Positions 40,168 to 48,669 of a stretch of DNA of 64,000 nt are shown one piece after another. Position 1 is the stretch's first letter. Each line of letters starts with the position of its first letter. Source of the DNA: Prochlorococcus sp. MIT 0604 (lineage in GTDB: Bacteria; Cyanobacteriota; Cyanobacteriia; PCC-6307; Cyanobiaceae); NCBI RefSeq assembly GCF_000757845.1, contig NZ_CP007753.1, forward strand, positions 558,001 to 622,000, given 5' to 3'. The translations under genes and the position numbers were made by a program. The notes below the pieces were generated by a model, which did not search any database, was not told the origin of the DNA, and saw only the letters and a program-made list of their open reading frames with translations.

Positions 40168-40199
40168 CAAGGATTAATAACCTTTACAATTTTGTTATG
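40168..40199 (+). repeat. Second copy of the 13-bp motif, with mini-ORF start
   Basis: CAAGGATTAATAA at 40168-40180, then 16 bases and ATG at 40197, exactly as before the HTH gene. The ATG opens a six-codon frame ending in TGG TGA. Whether the motif is a promoter part or a remnant of a duplicated start is open. Confidence 0.45.
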
Positions 40200-40260
40200 A
40201 ATTCAACTGTTTGGTGAAATATAAAGTATTCTCAAAACGTTTAAGCTAATCAATTCCTAA

Positions 40261-41319
40261 ATGCAAACCTATGGAAATCCAGATACCACCTATGGATGGT
40301 GGGCTGGTAATTCAGGTGTAGCAAATCGCTCAGGAAAATTCATTGCTGCTCACGTAGCTCATGCAGGATTAATTGTTTTCTGGGCGGGTGCATTCACCCT
40401 TTTTGAACTTTCACGATTTGACCCAAGCGTCCCAATGGGGCATCAACCTCTAATCGTTCTTCCTCATTTAGCAACTCTTGGAATAGGGTTTGATGCTAAT
40501 GGTGTTGCGATGGGAGACACTAAACCTGTTCTAGCTATAGCAATAGTTCACTTAGTTTCTTCTATGGTTTTAGCCGCCGGGGGACTATTACACTCTTTAC
40601 TTCTTCCTGGAAATCTAGAAGATTCCGATGTAGCAAGAGCAAGAAAATTCAATATTGAATGGGATAATCCAGACAAATTGACATTTATTCTTGGTCACCA
40701 TCTAATTATTCTTGGTTTCGCAGTTATAGCTTTTGTTGAATGGGCAAGGGTTCATGGAATTTATGATCCAGCTATTGGTTCTGTAAGACAGGTTGAGTAT
40801 GAATTAAATTTGGCCAAAATTTGGAATCACCAAACAGACTTTTTGACTATTGATAGTCTTGAAGAAGTTATGGGAGGTCATGCTTTCCTTGCTTTCGTTG
40901 AGATTACTGGTGGTGCTTGGCATATCGCTACTAAGCAAGTTGGTGAATATACCAAATTCAAAGGTAAAGGACTTCTTTCTGCAGAAGCTGTTTTATCATG
41001 GTCACTAGCAGGAATAGGCTGGATGGCTATTATTGCAGCCTTCTGGAGTGCTGCTAATACTACAGTTTATCCAACTGAATTCTTTGGTGAACCACTTGAA
41101 TTGAAATTTAGTATTTCTCCTTACTGGGTTGATACTGTTGATCTTCCTGATGGTGAGTACACTTCAAGGGCGTGGTTAGCTAATGTTCATTACTATTTTG
41201 GATTCTTCTTTATTCAAGGCCATCTATGGCATGCTTTAAGAGCACTAGGTTTTGATTTCAAGAGAGTTACAAATGCTATTAGTAATATTGATAGTGCAAC
41301 AGTCACTCTTAAGGATTAA
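40261..41319 (+). CDS. pcbA: Divinyl-chlorophyll a/b-binding antenna protein Pcb
   Basis: Thylakoid light-harvesting protein of Prochlorococcus, in the IsiA/CP43 family. 352 residues with six hydrophobic helices and the family start [16 protein letters not shown] and [14 protein letters not shown]. His residues in the helices (for example [41 protein letters not shown]) are the expected chlorophyll ligands. The large lumenal loop of CP43 is absent, as in all Pcb. It has its own leader (40094-40260) and terminator (41344-41373), so it is probably a monocistronic, strongly expressed gene. Confidence 0.98.
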   Translation: MQTYGNPDTTYGWWAGNSGVANRSGKFIAAHVAHAGLIVFWAGAFTLFELSRFDPSVPMGHQPLIVLPHLATLGIGFDANGVAMGDTKPVLAIAIVHLVSSMVLAAGGLLHSLLLPGNLEDSDVARARKFNIEWDNPDKLTFILGHHLIILGFAVIAFVEWARVHGIYDPAIGSVRQVEYELNLAKIWNHQTDFLTIDSLEEVMGGHAFLAFVEITGGAWHIATKQVGEYTKFKGKGLLSAEAVLSWSLAGIGWMAIIAAFWSAANTTVYPTEFFGEPLELKFSISPYWVDTVDLPDGEYTSRAWLANVHYYFGFFFIQGHLWHALRALGFDFKRVTNAISNIDSATVTLKD

Positions 41320-41343
41320 TTCTCAAATTTCATTACTAATATC

Positions 41344-41373
41344 AAAAGGCTCCTTTAATAGGAGCCTTTTTAT
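41344..41373 (+). terminator. Intrinsic terminator of pcbA
   Basis: Perfect 10-bp stem AAAAGGCTCC (41344-41353) with GGAGCCTTTT (41361-41370), loop TTTAATA, running into a T-rich tail. It lies 24 bp after the pcbA stop. This is the only textbook rho-independent terminator I see in the window. Confidence 0.9.
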
Positions 41374-41411
41374 TTGAAAAATTTTGTTTATTAATTTAGA
41401 TTTAGAACTAT

Positions 41412-42800
41412 ATGTTTTTGAAATCATTGGATATTTTTTCTCTACAGAATAAATATATTTTTTCAAATTCTCTATTGATAAGTTTTTTGGGATTATTAAT
41501 TATATTTTTTTTGTTGATTTTTGGGAGGAAATTTAAATTAGCTGTTCAACTTGAAAGATTTGGATTGCCGATAGCAGTTATATCGGGAATTTTAGGTATA
41601 TTTATAGGGCCATTTGGAGCAATACACTTTTTACCAAAAGAAACAATCAATGTTTGGAGTAATTTTCCTACTCCTCTTTTATCTTTAGTCTTCGCAACTT
41701 TAATGATGGGAAGACCTATTCCAAATATAAATGGATTAGTTAAGCCAATTTTTAATCAATTTCTATTAGCTCTTTCCCTTGGTTTTGGACAATTTTTCGT
41801 TGGAGGTCTAGTTGTAAAATATTTTTTGCCTCCATCTATGGATTTAAATCCTCTAATGGGATGTTTAATAGAGGTCGGCTTTGAGGGTGGTCATGGGGCT
41901 GCATCAATAATCGGTGAGAGCTTTAATAAACTTGGTTTCCCAAATGGTTTAGATCTTGGTTTGGCGATGGCAACTATGGGTCTTTTATCATCTTCAATAT
42001 TGGGTAGCATATTTATTTTTCTTGGGAGAACTTTAGGTCTTTCAGATACAGAAGAAATTCTTGAACAGAGCGATAATCTAAATGGAAAAAATAAGATAGG
42101 AATTTTTGAAGATTTAAGAATTCTCATAATAAATCTTGGATTCTCCGGTTTGGCAATTTCTTTTGGTTTTTTGCTACTTAGATTTTTAAAGTATATTTCA
42201 AGTTCTTTTGGTGATTTTTCGAAGGAAATTATATTTTCACTACCAGTTTTCCCTTTTATCCTAATAGGTTCTCTTCTTATTAGATATATCTTAGAGAAAA
42301 CCAAGAATACAGAATTCATTTCAAATATTCTCCAAAGAGAAATTGGTATTTTATCTACAGACTTATTGATTTTTACAGCTATGGCAAGTTTAGATATTGC
42401 TGTCGTTTTTGATAATTTGATATTAATTTTAGTGTTAACTATTTTCGGTCTATTTTGGAACTTAATTTGTATTGCTTATTTTGCATACTTTATTTTTGAT
42501 GATTATTGGTTTGAAAAAAGTTTAATAGAGTTTGGAAATTCTACAGGTGTAGTAGCTTCTGGATTACTTCTTTTAAGGCTTGCAGATCCTAAAAATATTT
42601 CTAAGACTTTACCAATTTTTACATCAAAACAGCTATTCGCTCAGTTAATTCTTTCAGGGGGGCTATTCACAGTTCTGGCGCCATTAATGATTTCTAAAAT
42701 TGGGCTAGATTATTGGACAGAGATTTGTGCGCTTATTACATTCACAATTCTTTTAATTGCACTGATTTTTAATAAATTAGAGATGAAAAAGTTTCAATAA
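41412..42800 (+). CDS. GltS-like sodium/glutamate symporter family protein
   Basis: 462 residues with about ten to twelve hydrophobic helices. The central re-entrant motif GCLIEVGFEGGHGAASIIGESF is typical of the GltS family, repeated in a weaker form in the second half (GNSTGVVASGLLLLRL). GltS proteins import glutamate with sodium. The true substrate in Prochlorococcus is not shown. It lies downstream of the pcbA terminator with its own promoter by inference. Confidence 0.83.
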   Translation: MFLKSLDIFSLQNKYIFSNSLLISFLGLLIIFFLLIFGRKFKLAVQLERFGLPIAVISGILGIFIGPFGAIHFLPKETINVWSNFPTPLLSLVFATLMMGRPIPNINGLVKPIFNQFLLALSLGFGQFFVGGLVVKYFLPPSMDLNPLMGCLIEVGFEGGHGAASIIGESFNKLGFPNGLDLGLAMATMGLLSSSILGSIFIFLGRTLGLSDTEEILEQSDNLNGKNKIGIFEDLRILIINLGFSGLAISFGFLLLRFLKYISSSFGDFSKEIIFSLPVFPFILIGSLLIRYILEKTKNTEFISNILQREIGILSTDLLIFTAMASLDIAVVFDNLILILVLTIFGLFWNLICIAYFAYFIFDDYWFEKSLIEFGNSTGVVASGLLLLRLADPKNISKTLPIFTSKQLFAQLILSGGLFTVLAPLMISKIGLDYWTEICALITFTILLIALIFNKLEMKKFQ

Positions 42801-42834
42801 AAACCCTAGAATGGTTTTAGGTTTAATTTTATTT
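42801..42834 (+). terminator. Weak terminator-like hairpin after the GltS-like gene
   Basis: AAACC(C)TAGA (42801-42810) can pair with TTTTAGGTTT (42815-42824 region) with one bulge and a G-U pair, loop ATGGT, followed by AATTTTATTTT. Weaker than the pcbA terminator. It sits just before the start of the next gene, so it could also act as a leader element. Confidence 0.35.
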
Positions 42835-42836
42835 TA

Positions 42837-43094
42837 ATGTCATTTACTCCCTACAATATTCCACCTCAAGAAAATAAAGGAAAGTGGTTTAGGAGTCATT
42901 TACTTGGAAGGGAAATCGAACTTGGTGAATTATATAGTCTTGGAACAAACGATTTAGATTTGCTTATGGCGGAGACTGCAGAAATCAGAAGTGATCTCGA
43001 TTTTAAGGAAAAAAATATTGGTAAATTTAGGACTGCAGGATATTTTTTGGAGTTAGCAAGAATAATTGAGAAAAGGAAGTTCTTAGAGACTTAG
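42837..43094 (+). CDS. Small conserved picocyanobacterial protein
   Basis: Not recognised. 85 residues, soluble. Conserved-looking segments are KGKWFRSHLLGREIELGELYSLG and a helical region with LMAETAEIRSDLDFKEK. The stop shares TTAG with the stop of the convergent GST gene. No signal peptide or membrane helix. Confidence 0.6.
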   Translation: MSFTPYNIPPQENKGKWFRSHLLGREIELGELYSLGTNDLDLLMAETAEIRSDLDFKEKNIGKFRTAGYFLELARIIEKRKFLET

Positions 43095-43750
43095 TTATAA
43101 GGAAAATAATTCTTTCTAGAATTTGTTGCCCATAATTCGTATTTATACATTAGGGATCTAAATTTTATATTATTTTCAAAGGAATCTAACCAATTTTTTA
43201 TTGAGGGCTCCAAATAATTTGTTCTTTTTTGACTTTCACAAGCGATTTTAAATTGTCTTACGAAAGGCCAAATAGACCAATCAGCGATTGTAGGGTTATT
43301 CCCAAAAAAGTAGTTTTTTCCTGCAAGAAGGTTGTTCAGTCTTTTAATAAATTTATTCGCCTTCATGAAATGAAATTCTTCATTAATATTCTGATATCTT
43401 GTGGCGTATTTAAATCGATCTAAATGATATTTGAATTCGTTATCGTTTTCATTAATTATTTGAAAAATCTCTTCCTTTTTGTTTTCAGGAAAATAAATTA
43501 ATTTAACATTTTCTTTTTTTGACTCTGAGAGTGCCCATAAGATGATTTCAAGGCTTTCTTCAATAACTTCACTATTTTTTTTTATAAGTATTGGAACTGT
43601 TTTTGTCTTTGATTTATTTAGAAAATCTACAGGTTTGTTTTTTAAATCAATTTCTCTTATCTCTACTTTTATTTCACAAATTAATAGCGCCCATCTAACA
43701 CGAATTGCATATGGACATCTTCGAAATGAATATAAAATATCGTTTGTCAT
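43091..43750 (-). CDS. Glutathione S-transferase family protein
   Basis: 219 residues. The thioredoxin-like N-domain begins SFRRCPYAIRVRWALL (Cys near residue 12 followed by Pro), and carries the cis-Pro region TVPILI and EESLEIILWAL for glutathione binding. The helical C-domain has NPTIADWSIWPFVRQF, the GST N-capping box. A Cys rather than Ser/Tyr active site suggests an omega-like, thiol-transferase-type GST. Overlaps the preceding convergent stop by 4 bp. Confidence 0.86.
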   Translation of the reverse strand: MTNDILYSFRRCPYAIRVRWALLICEIKVEIREIDLKNKPVDFLNKSKTKTVPILIKKNSEVIEESLEIILWALSESKKENVKLIYFPENKKEEIFQIINENDNEFKYHLDRFKYATRYQNINEEFHFMKANKFIKRLNNLLAGKNYFFGNNPTIADWSIWPFVRQFKIACESQKRTNYLEPSIKNWLDSFENNIKFRSLMYKYELWATNSRKNYFPYN

Positions 43751-43824
43751 TTTGTAAAAACTTTTAATTTCCTTGATTCTTTTAGTATTATCTAAATAGG
43801 AACAATATCAATTTTACAACGCAA

Positions 43825-44367
43825 ATGCCGGGATATGTTTACCTCATTAGAGTTGGAGAACTTTATAGAATTGGGAAAACGGATAATCTTGAAAAGAAAA
43901 TTAAGAAATTAAAACCAGATGAATTATTAACATCAATTAAGACAAAGGAGCCAGAAACTCTTGAAGCAAGATTACTAAGAAAATATAAGTCACAAAGAAT
44001 TCCTGAAACTGGTTATTTAAAGCTCTCTAAAAGACAAATTAGAGAATGCAAAAAGCAATTTGAATTAAAGGGAAGCTTGCCTCATACTTTAGATGCTGAA
44101 GTTTCTATTACTCTGTTTGCATCTTTTTTATTATTTTCATTAAGTTCCCTTATTTTTAATTACCTAAATTTTGGATTTGTAAAAGCTATTTCTTATTCTT
44201 TTGGAATGGCATCTCTACCAATGGTTGTATTGTTTATTACAGGTAGTTTTGGTGGATACTTTTCTGAAGATTTGTCTCTTTTTTCATTATTAACTAATCG
44301 AATAAAAGGTTTATTTATAGCAATTGCAATGCTCTCAATGGCTTACTTAATTTTCAATTTAGGTTAA
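43825..44367 (+). CDS. GIY-YIG-like domain fused to membrane helices
   Basis: 180 residues. Residues 3-80 have the GIY-YIG/T5orf172-type start GYVYLIRVGELYRIGKTDN, with EARLLRKYK holding a possible catalytic Glu, but the usual Arg after IGKT is Lys. Residues about 92-180 contain three hydrophobic helices (SITLFASFLLFSLSSLIF, then SLPMVVLFITGSFGG, then GLFIAIAMLSMAYLIF). A nuclease-like domain tied to the membrane is unusual. It may act as a sensor rather than a nuclease, but that is inference. Confidence 0.72.
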   Translation: MPGYVYLIRVGELYRIGKTDNLEKKIKKLKPDELLTSIKTKEPETLEARLLRKYKSQRIPETGYLKLSKRQIRECKKQFELKGSLPHTLDAEVSITLFASFLLFSLSSLIFNYLNFGFVKAISYSFGMASLPMVVLFITGSFGGYFSEDLSLFSLLTNRIKGLFIAIAMLSMAYLIFNLG

Positions 44368-45071
44368 ATTTCATAATTACAATTTAAGGCAATTTCAAAT
44401 GGAACTGATTGGGTAGGTAACTTCAGAATAGTAGAGCATATTTCCGCAATATCTTCAGGTTGTGTCATGCTTGATTTGTCTAAGGAAGAGATATTTTGGG
44501 CCATTTTTGTATTAACCCAGCTTGGACAAATTGCTGAAACCCTTATATTTTTATCCCAACCTTTATTTTTCATCGTTTGGCATAATCCCATCAAAGCAAA
44601 CTTTGAAGAAGAATAAGCGGCTAAATCACCTTTAGATCTTTTCCCACTCATTGAAACTAAAACAATAATTCTTCCTCTGCCAGAGGTACATAAATGATCC
44701 CAAGAAAGCCTACATAAATTCCAAATTGCTAAAAAATTGATATTTAATGTATTTAAAATATCTTCTTCATCACCATCTTTGAATAAGAATGGAACTTTCG
44801 ATAATACTCCAGAACAATTTATTACTGAATCAAATCCTCCAAATTCATCTTCTGTATTCTTTATCCAATTTTCGGCTGTAATTTTTTTTAATGCATCATA
44901 GTGATTGATTATAATTTTTCGTTCAGGCCATTTTTTTGGATCAATAGCGCTTCCTTTTAATGATTCTAAATCTCTGATGCCAACACTAATTCTATTGCCT
45001 TCTTTTAATTCTTTATGTGCAATATTTAGTCCAATACCTCTACTTGCTCCACTTATTAGTATGGTTCTCAT
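44364..45071 (-). CDS. Short-chain dehydrogenase/reductase
   Basis: 235 residues, classical SDR. The cofactor motif ISGASRGIGLNIA is at the start, the structural motif NCSG replaces NNAG, and the catalytic Ser...YSSSKFAL pair is present. The substrate is unknown. It lies 7 bp downstream of the lycopene cyclase gene on the same strand, which is compatible with a pigment or lipid role, but only by context. Shares TTAA stop bases with the convergent GIY-YIG gene. Confidence 0.85.
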   Translation of the reverse strand: MRTILISGASRGIGLNIAHKELKEGNRISVGIRDLESLKGSAIDPKKWPERKIIINHYDALKKITAENWIKNTEDEFGGFDSVINCSGVLSKVPFLFKDGDEEDILNTLNINFLAIWNLCRLSWDHLCTSGRGRIIVLVSMSGKRSKGDLAAYSSSKFALMGLCQTMKNKGWDKNIRVSAICPSWVNTKMAQNISSLDKSSMTQPEDIAEICSTILKLPTQSVPFEIALNCNYEI

Positions 45072-45078
45072 TTTTAAA

Positions 45079-46362
45079 CTATATGTTTGGAAATATTATC
45101 CTAAGTAACATTTTAAATTCTCTACCATGCATAATCATAAGACCTTTCTTTACACTCCATGGAGCTTTTAAAAACATTACGCACATCGCATATACAATCT
45201 CCTTTAAAGAAAGAGTATCAGTTAGAAAACCGTACCATTGATTTTTAGGTAGTTGGAAAAAACTACCAAAAAATTCTCTCAATAGTTTCTCGTCAAACCT
45301 CATGAGTTTTTCTAATCCAAATTGGTAAAGTGATTTCTTCCTAATTAATTCTTTTGACCATAAAGTTTCCCAACCTTTTCTAGCAATATGATAAGTACTT
45401 AGATTTTTGTTTTTAATTGCTTCTGAGACTGCCTTAGCGACGAGTGGAGCTCTTCTTAAAACATTACCAATTAAATATCCAGATGCAGGATGTACCATTG
45501 AAGCAGCTCCACCATATCCAAGTATTTGTTGCTTGAAATCTGGTATTGGCATATTCATAGGGAGAAATAAGCCAAGCTCTTCGTGCTGCATGCTTGTGAT
45601 TGATATATTTCGATAAGAAAGCCTCTTCTCTAGTCTTTCTTTTAAATTTTCCATTGTTAGAGGATTTACTAAACCAAGAGATGTCTCTTCAAGAAAATAT
45701 TTACCATCCCCCATATCCATGGCATAAAGAAAAGTGGGCGGTTCTTTTTTTTTCTCATCGTTAAGATGGTCATTTCTATAGTCCATTAATACAAACTGCC
45801 CTTTCTTAAGTGGAGGTTTACTAAAGTTACCTACTATTCCATAACAAGTTTGGACTGCTAAGGGACCACACGATTTTAATTTAAGAAAAACAGGATCATA
45901 TCCTGTTGCATCTACTACTAATCTTGCAGAGTAAGTCTTGCCATCTTTTGTAGTTACTGTACTTTTGTATTTTTCAAAATGTATTTTGTTTGCAAAGCCT
46001 TGATGCCATTTTATAAAAGACTTATTGCATTCATTAAACCAATAATTGTGGAGTTTCTTCTTATCAAATAGTCCATAATCTAGTGAATGTTCCGTGGCTT
46101 TATTCTCGTCGTCCTTTTCTTCTAAAGCGCCATGCCCAAAAAAACTTACAGTATTCTTCCATCTATATTCAAGTAAATCCTGAAGCCCGAGTTGATCAAC
46201 TTCTTTCCCCCAAATACCATATGTGTTTGGCCAAGGTTCATCTGGTCCATTTGGAGAAAGCACTTCAACATCTAATTTTTCCTTCCCTAAAGCTGAGGCA
46301 ATTGCCATACCTGCAGGCCCTGCACCTAAAACAAGTACATCTGTCATATTTTCTTTTGACAT
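45079..46362 (-). CDS. crtL2: Lycopene cyclase (epsilon/beta type, CrtL family)
   Basis: FAD/NAD-fold carotenoid enzyme, 427 residues. The dinucleotide motif is LVLGAGPAGMAIA at the N-terminus, followed by WPNTYGIW, the VDATGYDP strand and MVHPASGYLIG. These are hallmarks of the plant/cyanobacterial lycopene cyclases. Prochlorococcus has two such genes and the epsilon type, needed for alpha-carotene, is a distinctive pigment trait of the genus. By its resemblance and neighbourhood (a few genes from pcbA) I favour the epsilon-type, but beta-type cannot be excluded from sequence alone. An SDR gene follows 7 bp later. Confidence 0.85.
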   Translation of the reverse strand: MSKENMTDVLVLGAGPAGMAIASALGKEKLDVEVLSPNGPDEPWPNTYGIWGKEVDQLGLQDLLEYRWKNTVSFFGHGALEEKDDENKATEHSLDYGLFDKKKLHNYWFNECNKSFIKWHQGFANKIHFEKYKSTVTTKDGKTYSARLVVDATGYDPVFLKLKSCGPLAVQTCYGIVGNFSKPPLKKGQFVLMDYRNDHLNDEKKKEPPTFLYAMDMGDGKYFLEETSLGLVNPLTMENLKERLEKRLSYRNISITSMQHEELGLFLPMNMPIPDFKQQILGYGGAASMVHPASGYLIGNVLRRAPLVAKAVSEAIKNKNLSTYHIARKGWETLWSKELIRKKSLYQFGLEKLMRFDEKLLREFFGSFFQLPKNQWYGFLTDTLSLKEIVYAMCVMFLKAPWSVKKGLMIMHGREFKMLLRIIFPNI

Positions 46363-46587
46363 TAAATATTAATCTTATGATTAAAGAAATTTATGGAACA
46401 AATTATTATTTCTGCGCCTAGGGTTATATATTTCATCCAATATTTGTAATGAGAGTAGATTAATAATAATCAAATTACTCAAATACTAGTGACTAAGTTT
46501 TCAGTGTTTTAACAATAATTTATAAGATTACAAAATAAAAAAAACTTACTTTATTTTTTTATCATTAAAAAAAAAATAGGAATTTAA

Positions 46588-47589
46588 ATGATTAAAAATA
46601 TAAATATTTTAATTACTGGAGGTAATTCAGGAATAGGTTTTTTTGCCATTATTAATTTACTGAAGAAGGAAAATATTCTATATATTGTAATAAAAAACGA
46701 ATTTAGAAAGAATGAATTTCTCAAAAAAATTGAGAAATATTTTGATGAAAATTACCTTAGTAAATTTTTAAATATTATTGAAAATTGTGATCTTTCAGAT
46801 TTAGAGAATATTAAAAAGATTAAAGATTACTTTATTAGTAAAAAAATTTTTTTAGATGTCGTTGTTTTAAATGCAGGATTGCAATATACAGGCTCTTTTT
46901 ATCCTAAAGTATCAAAACAAGGCATAGAACTAACTTTTGCGGTAAATCATCTTGCACATTTTTACTTGGTAAATGTGCTGAAAGATTTTATTAGAAATAA
47001 AGAAGAATCTAGAATCATTATTACATCATCAGATGTCCACGACCCCAAAAGTTCAGGTGGCAATATAGGAAAGAAAGCGGGACTTAATAACCTAGTTGAT
47101 TTTAGAAAAAAAGTAACTGGGCAATTTTTAAATTTTAATGCTGATGAAGCTTATAAAAATAGTAAGTTATGTAATATTTTGTTTGCTAAAGAACTTGAAA
47201 AAAAATTAAAAATATCCTCCAGTAAAATTTCTGTAATAACTTGGGCTCCTGGTCTAGTAATACCAAATGATCATTCGGGTTTTTTTAGATACAGTAAACG
47301 TTTTAATCTCTTTGGATATTTAATTTTTTCTAAAGCTGCAAAAAATATTTTAGGAATTTCTGAAAGCATAGAAAATGCTGGAAAGATTCTTTCCGAGATT
47401 GTCCTTAATGCAGATTTAAATAATGTTGGTTTCATATATTTAAGTAATAAACTTATAGCTAGAAAAAAACATAAATTAGTTGAAAGTAACGTTAGTGATG
47501 AAGCAAATAGTGATGAGTTGTCTTCAAAACTTTGGTTTTTAAGTGAAGATATTTGCAGATCATTTGGATTTGTTACTCTCAATATTTAA
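46588..47589 (+). CDS. POR-like short-chain dehydrogenase
   Basis: 333 residues, atypical SDR of the protochlorophyllide-reductase/retinol-dehydrogenase branch. TGGNSGIGFFAI cofactor site, VLNAG, the Ser in ITSSDVHDP, and YKNSKLCN as the catalytic Tyr-x3-Lys. The extended C-terminus (about 220-333) is longer than in classical SDRs. The protein diverges enough from true light-dependent POR that I would not call it POR. It ends with a 30-bp antisense overlap with the MscS channel gene. Confidence 0.8.
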   Translation: MIKNINILITGGNSGIGFFAIINLLKKENILYIVIKNEFRKNEFLKKIEKYFDENYLSKFLNIIENCDLSDLENIKKIKDYFISKKIFLDVVVLNAGLQYTGSFYPKVSKQGIELTFAVNHLAHFYLVNVLKDFIRNKEESRIIITSSDVHDPKSSGGNIGKKAGLNNLVDFRKKVTGQFLNFNADEAYKNSKLCNILFAKELEKKLKISSSKISVITWAPGLVIPNDHSGFFRYSKRFNLFGYLIFSKAAKNILGISESIENAGKILSEIVLNADLNNVGFIYLSNKLIARKKHKLVESNVSDEANSDELSSKLWFLSEDICRSFGFVTLNI

Positions 47590-48597
47590 GGTTTGTGTTG
47601 GGAATGCAAACTCTATATTATTGATTGCAAATTCCTCAATAATTTTTAAATTTATAGATTGTTGAGCTTCCATTGCGGCAAGATAATTATTGGTTGGTAT
47701 GTAATAAACAAGTTCGAAATTAAGACTAAAGTCACCAAAATCTGTGAAATGACACCTATCAAAAGAAGCATCTTTTGTCTCTTCAACTATTTTTTTTATT
47801 ATTATTGGAATCAATTTCATAAGTTTTGGAGAGGTTTCATAAACAACTCCTAATTTATGCACTAACCTTCTTTTTTCCATTTGTGCGTAATTTGAAATGA
47901 TCCCATTTGTAAGGGCGCTGTTGCTCATTACTATTACTTCTCCATTGATACTTCTTATTCTTGAGGATCTTACTCCGACCCTCTCAACCATTCCAAGGAC
48001 GCCATCAGATTTTATAAACTCACCTTTTTGAAAAGGTTTATCAAGCAAAATTGTTATGTATTCAAAAAACTCCTGAACTGGATCTTTCAAAGCTAATCCT
48101 GCGCCAATACCCCCTGCACTGAGTAGAGCCCAAATAGCAGTCATTTGAACTCCTATATTTTGTAAGAAAAAGATTGAACCAATAGTCCATGTTAATGCTT
48201 TTATTAAAGGAGTAAGTGAAGATATCATTGAACTGATTGAGGAATCATTAATTTTCGATGTCGATTCTGTTAAAGATCTTATTAAAACTTTGTTGAGAGC
48301 TTTTATAATTATTATCAATATAAATAATTTCAGAATATTCAATAATACAGAGATAAAATTTATTTCATCAGCAAAAAAGTAGTCAATTGAAAAATAAAAT
48401 GAGAGGAGAAAACCTATTGGTTTAATAATTCCAGAGATGACCTCAAAAATAAAATCATCAAAATTTGTTTTTGTACGTTTGGTGATCTTTTTGAAGAATA
48501 TTTTTGAAACTTTAGAAATTATTATCGAAAATAAAATTCCAATAAAAAAAATAGATATTGCCAGAAGGAAGTTTTCAGTAACTAATTTCATATCCAA
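47560..48597 (-). CDS. MscS-family mechanosensitive channel
   Basis: 345 residues. Three to four hydrophobic N-terminal helices (to about residue 175), with the pore helix carrying Ala/Gly repeats (AIWALLSAGGIGAGLALKDP), followed by the MscS beta domain (DKPFQKGEFIKSDGVLGMVERVGVRSSRIRS). Opens under hypo-osmotic stress to release solutes. The 3' end overlaps the POR-like gene by 30 bp. Confidence 0.9.
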   Translation of the reverse strand: MDMKLVTENFLLAISIFFIGILFSIIISKVSKIFFKKITKRTKTNFDDFIFEVISGIIKPIGFLLSFYFSIDYFFADEINFISVLLNILKLFILIIIIKALNKVLIRSLTESTSKINDSSISSMISSLTPLIKALTWTIGSIFFLQNIGVQMTAIWALLSAGGIGAGLALKDPVQEFFEYITILLDKPFQKGEFIKSDGVLGMVERVGVRSSRIRSINGEVIVMSNSALTNGIISNYAQMEKRRLVHKLGVVYETSPKLMKLIPIIIKKIVEETKDASFDRCHFTDFGDFSLNFELVYYIPTNNYLAAMEAQQSINLKIIEEFAINNIEFAFPTQTLNIESNKSK

Positions 48598-48669
48598 ATA
48601 GAACTTAAAAATTTATCTTTAATAAAATTTTAAATTATCTCTAGATAACAAACCAGTCTTGATTTTTCT

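Larger units (their letters stand above)
39932..40260. other. Leader/promoter region of pcbA with repeats and a hairpin
   Basis: A 329-bp stretch without a convincing gene. It holds an 8-bp perfect hairpin (39989-39996 with 40005-40012, GATGTTTT/AAAACATC, loop 39997-40004), a 20-base direct repeat (40094-40113 and 40145-40164), the 13-mer CAAGGATTAATAA (40168-40180), a six-codon mini-ORF (ATG 40197, MNSTVW) and a TATAAA at 40220-40225. It probably controls the strongly expressed antenna gene. Confidence 0.5.

Noticed and set aside
41891-42319. 142-codon antisense frame inside the GltS-like gene
   Set aside because: The sense frame has clear membrane helices and a family motif; the antisense frame is Ser/Lys/Pro-rich noise.
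46363-46587. Possible small gene or RNA between the cyclase and the POR-like SDR
   Set aside because: Only frames of 14-24 codons and A/T runs; nothing supports a gene or RNA.
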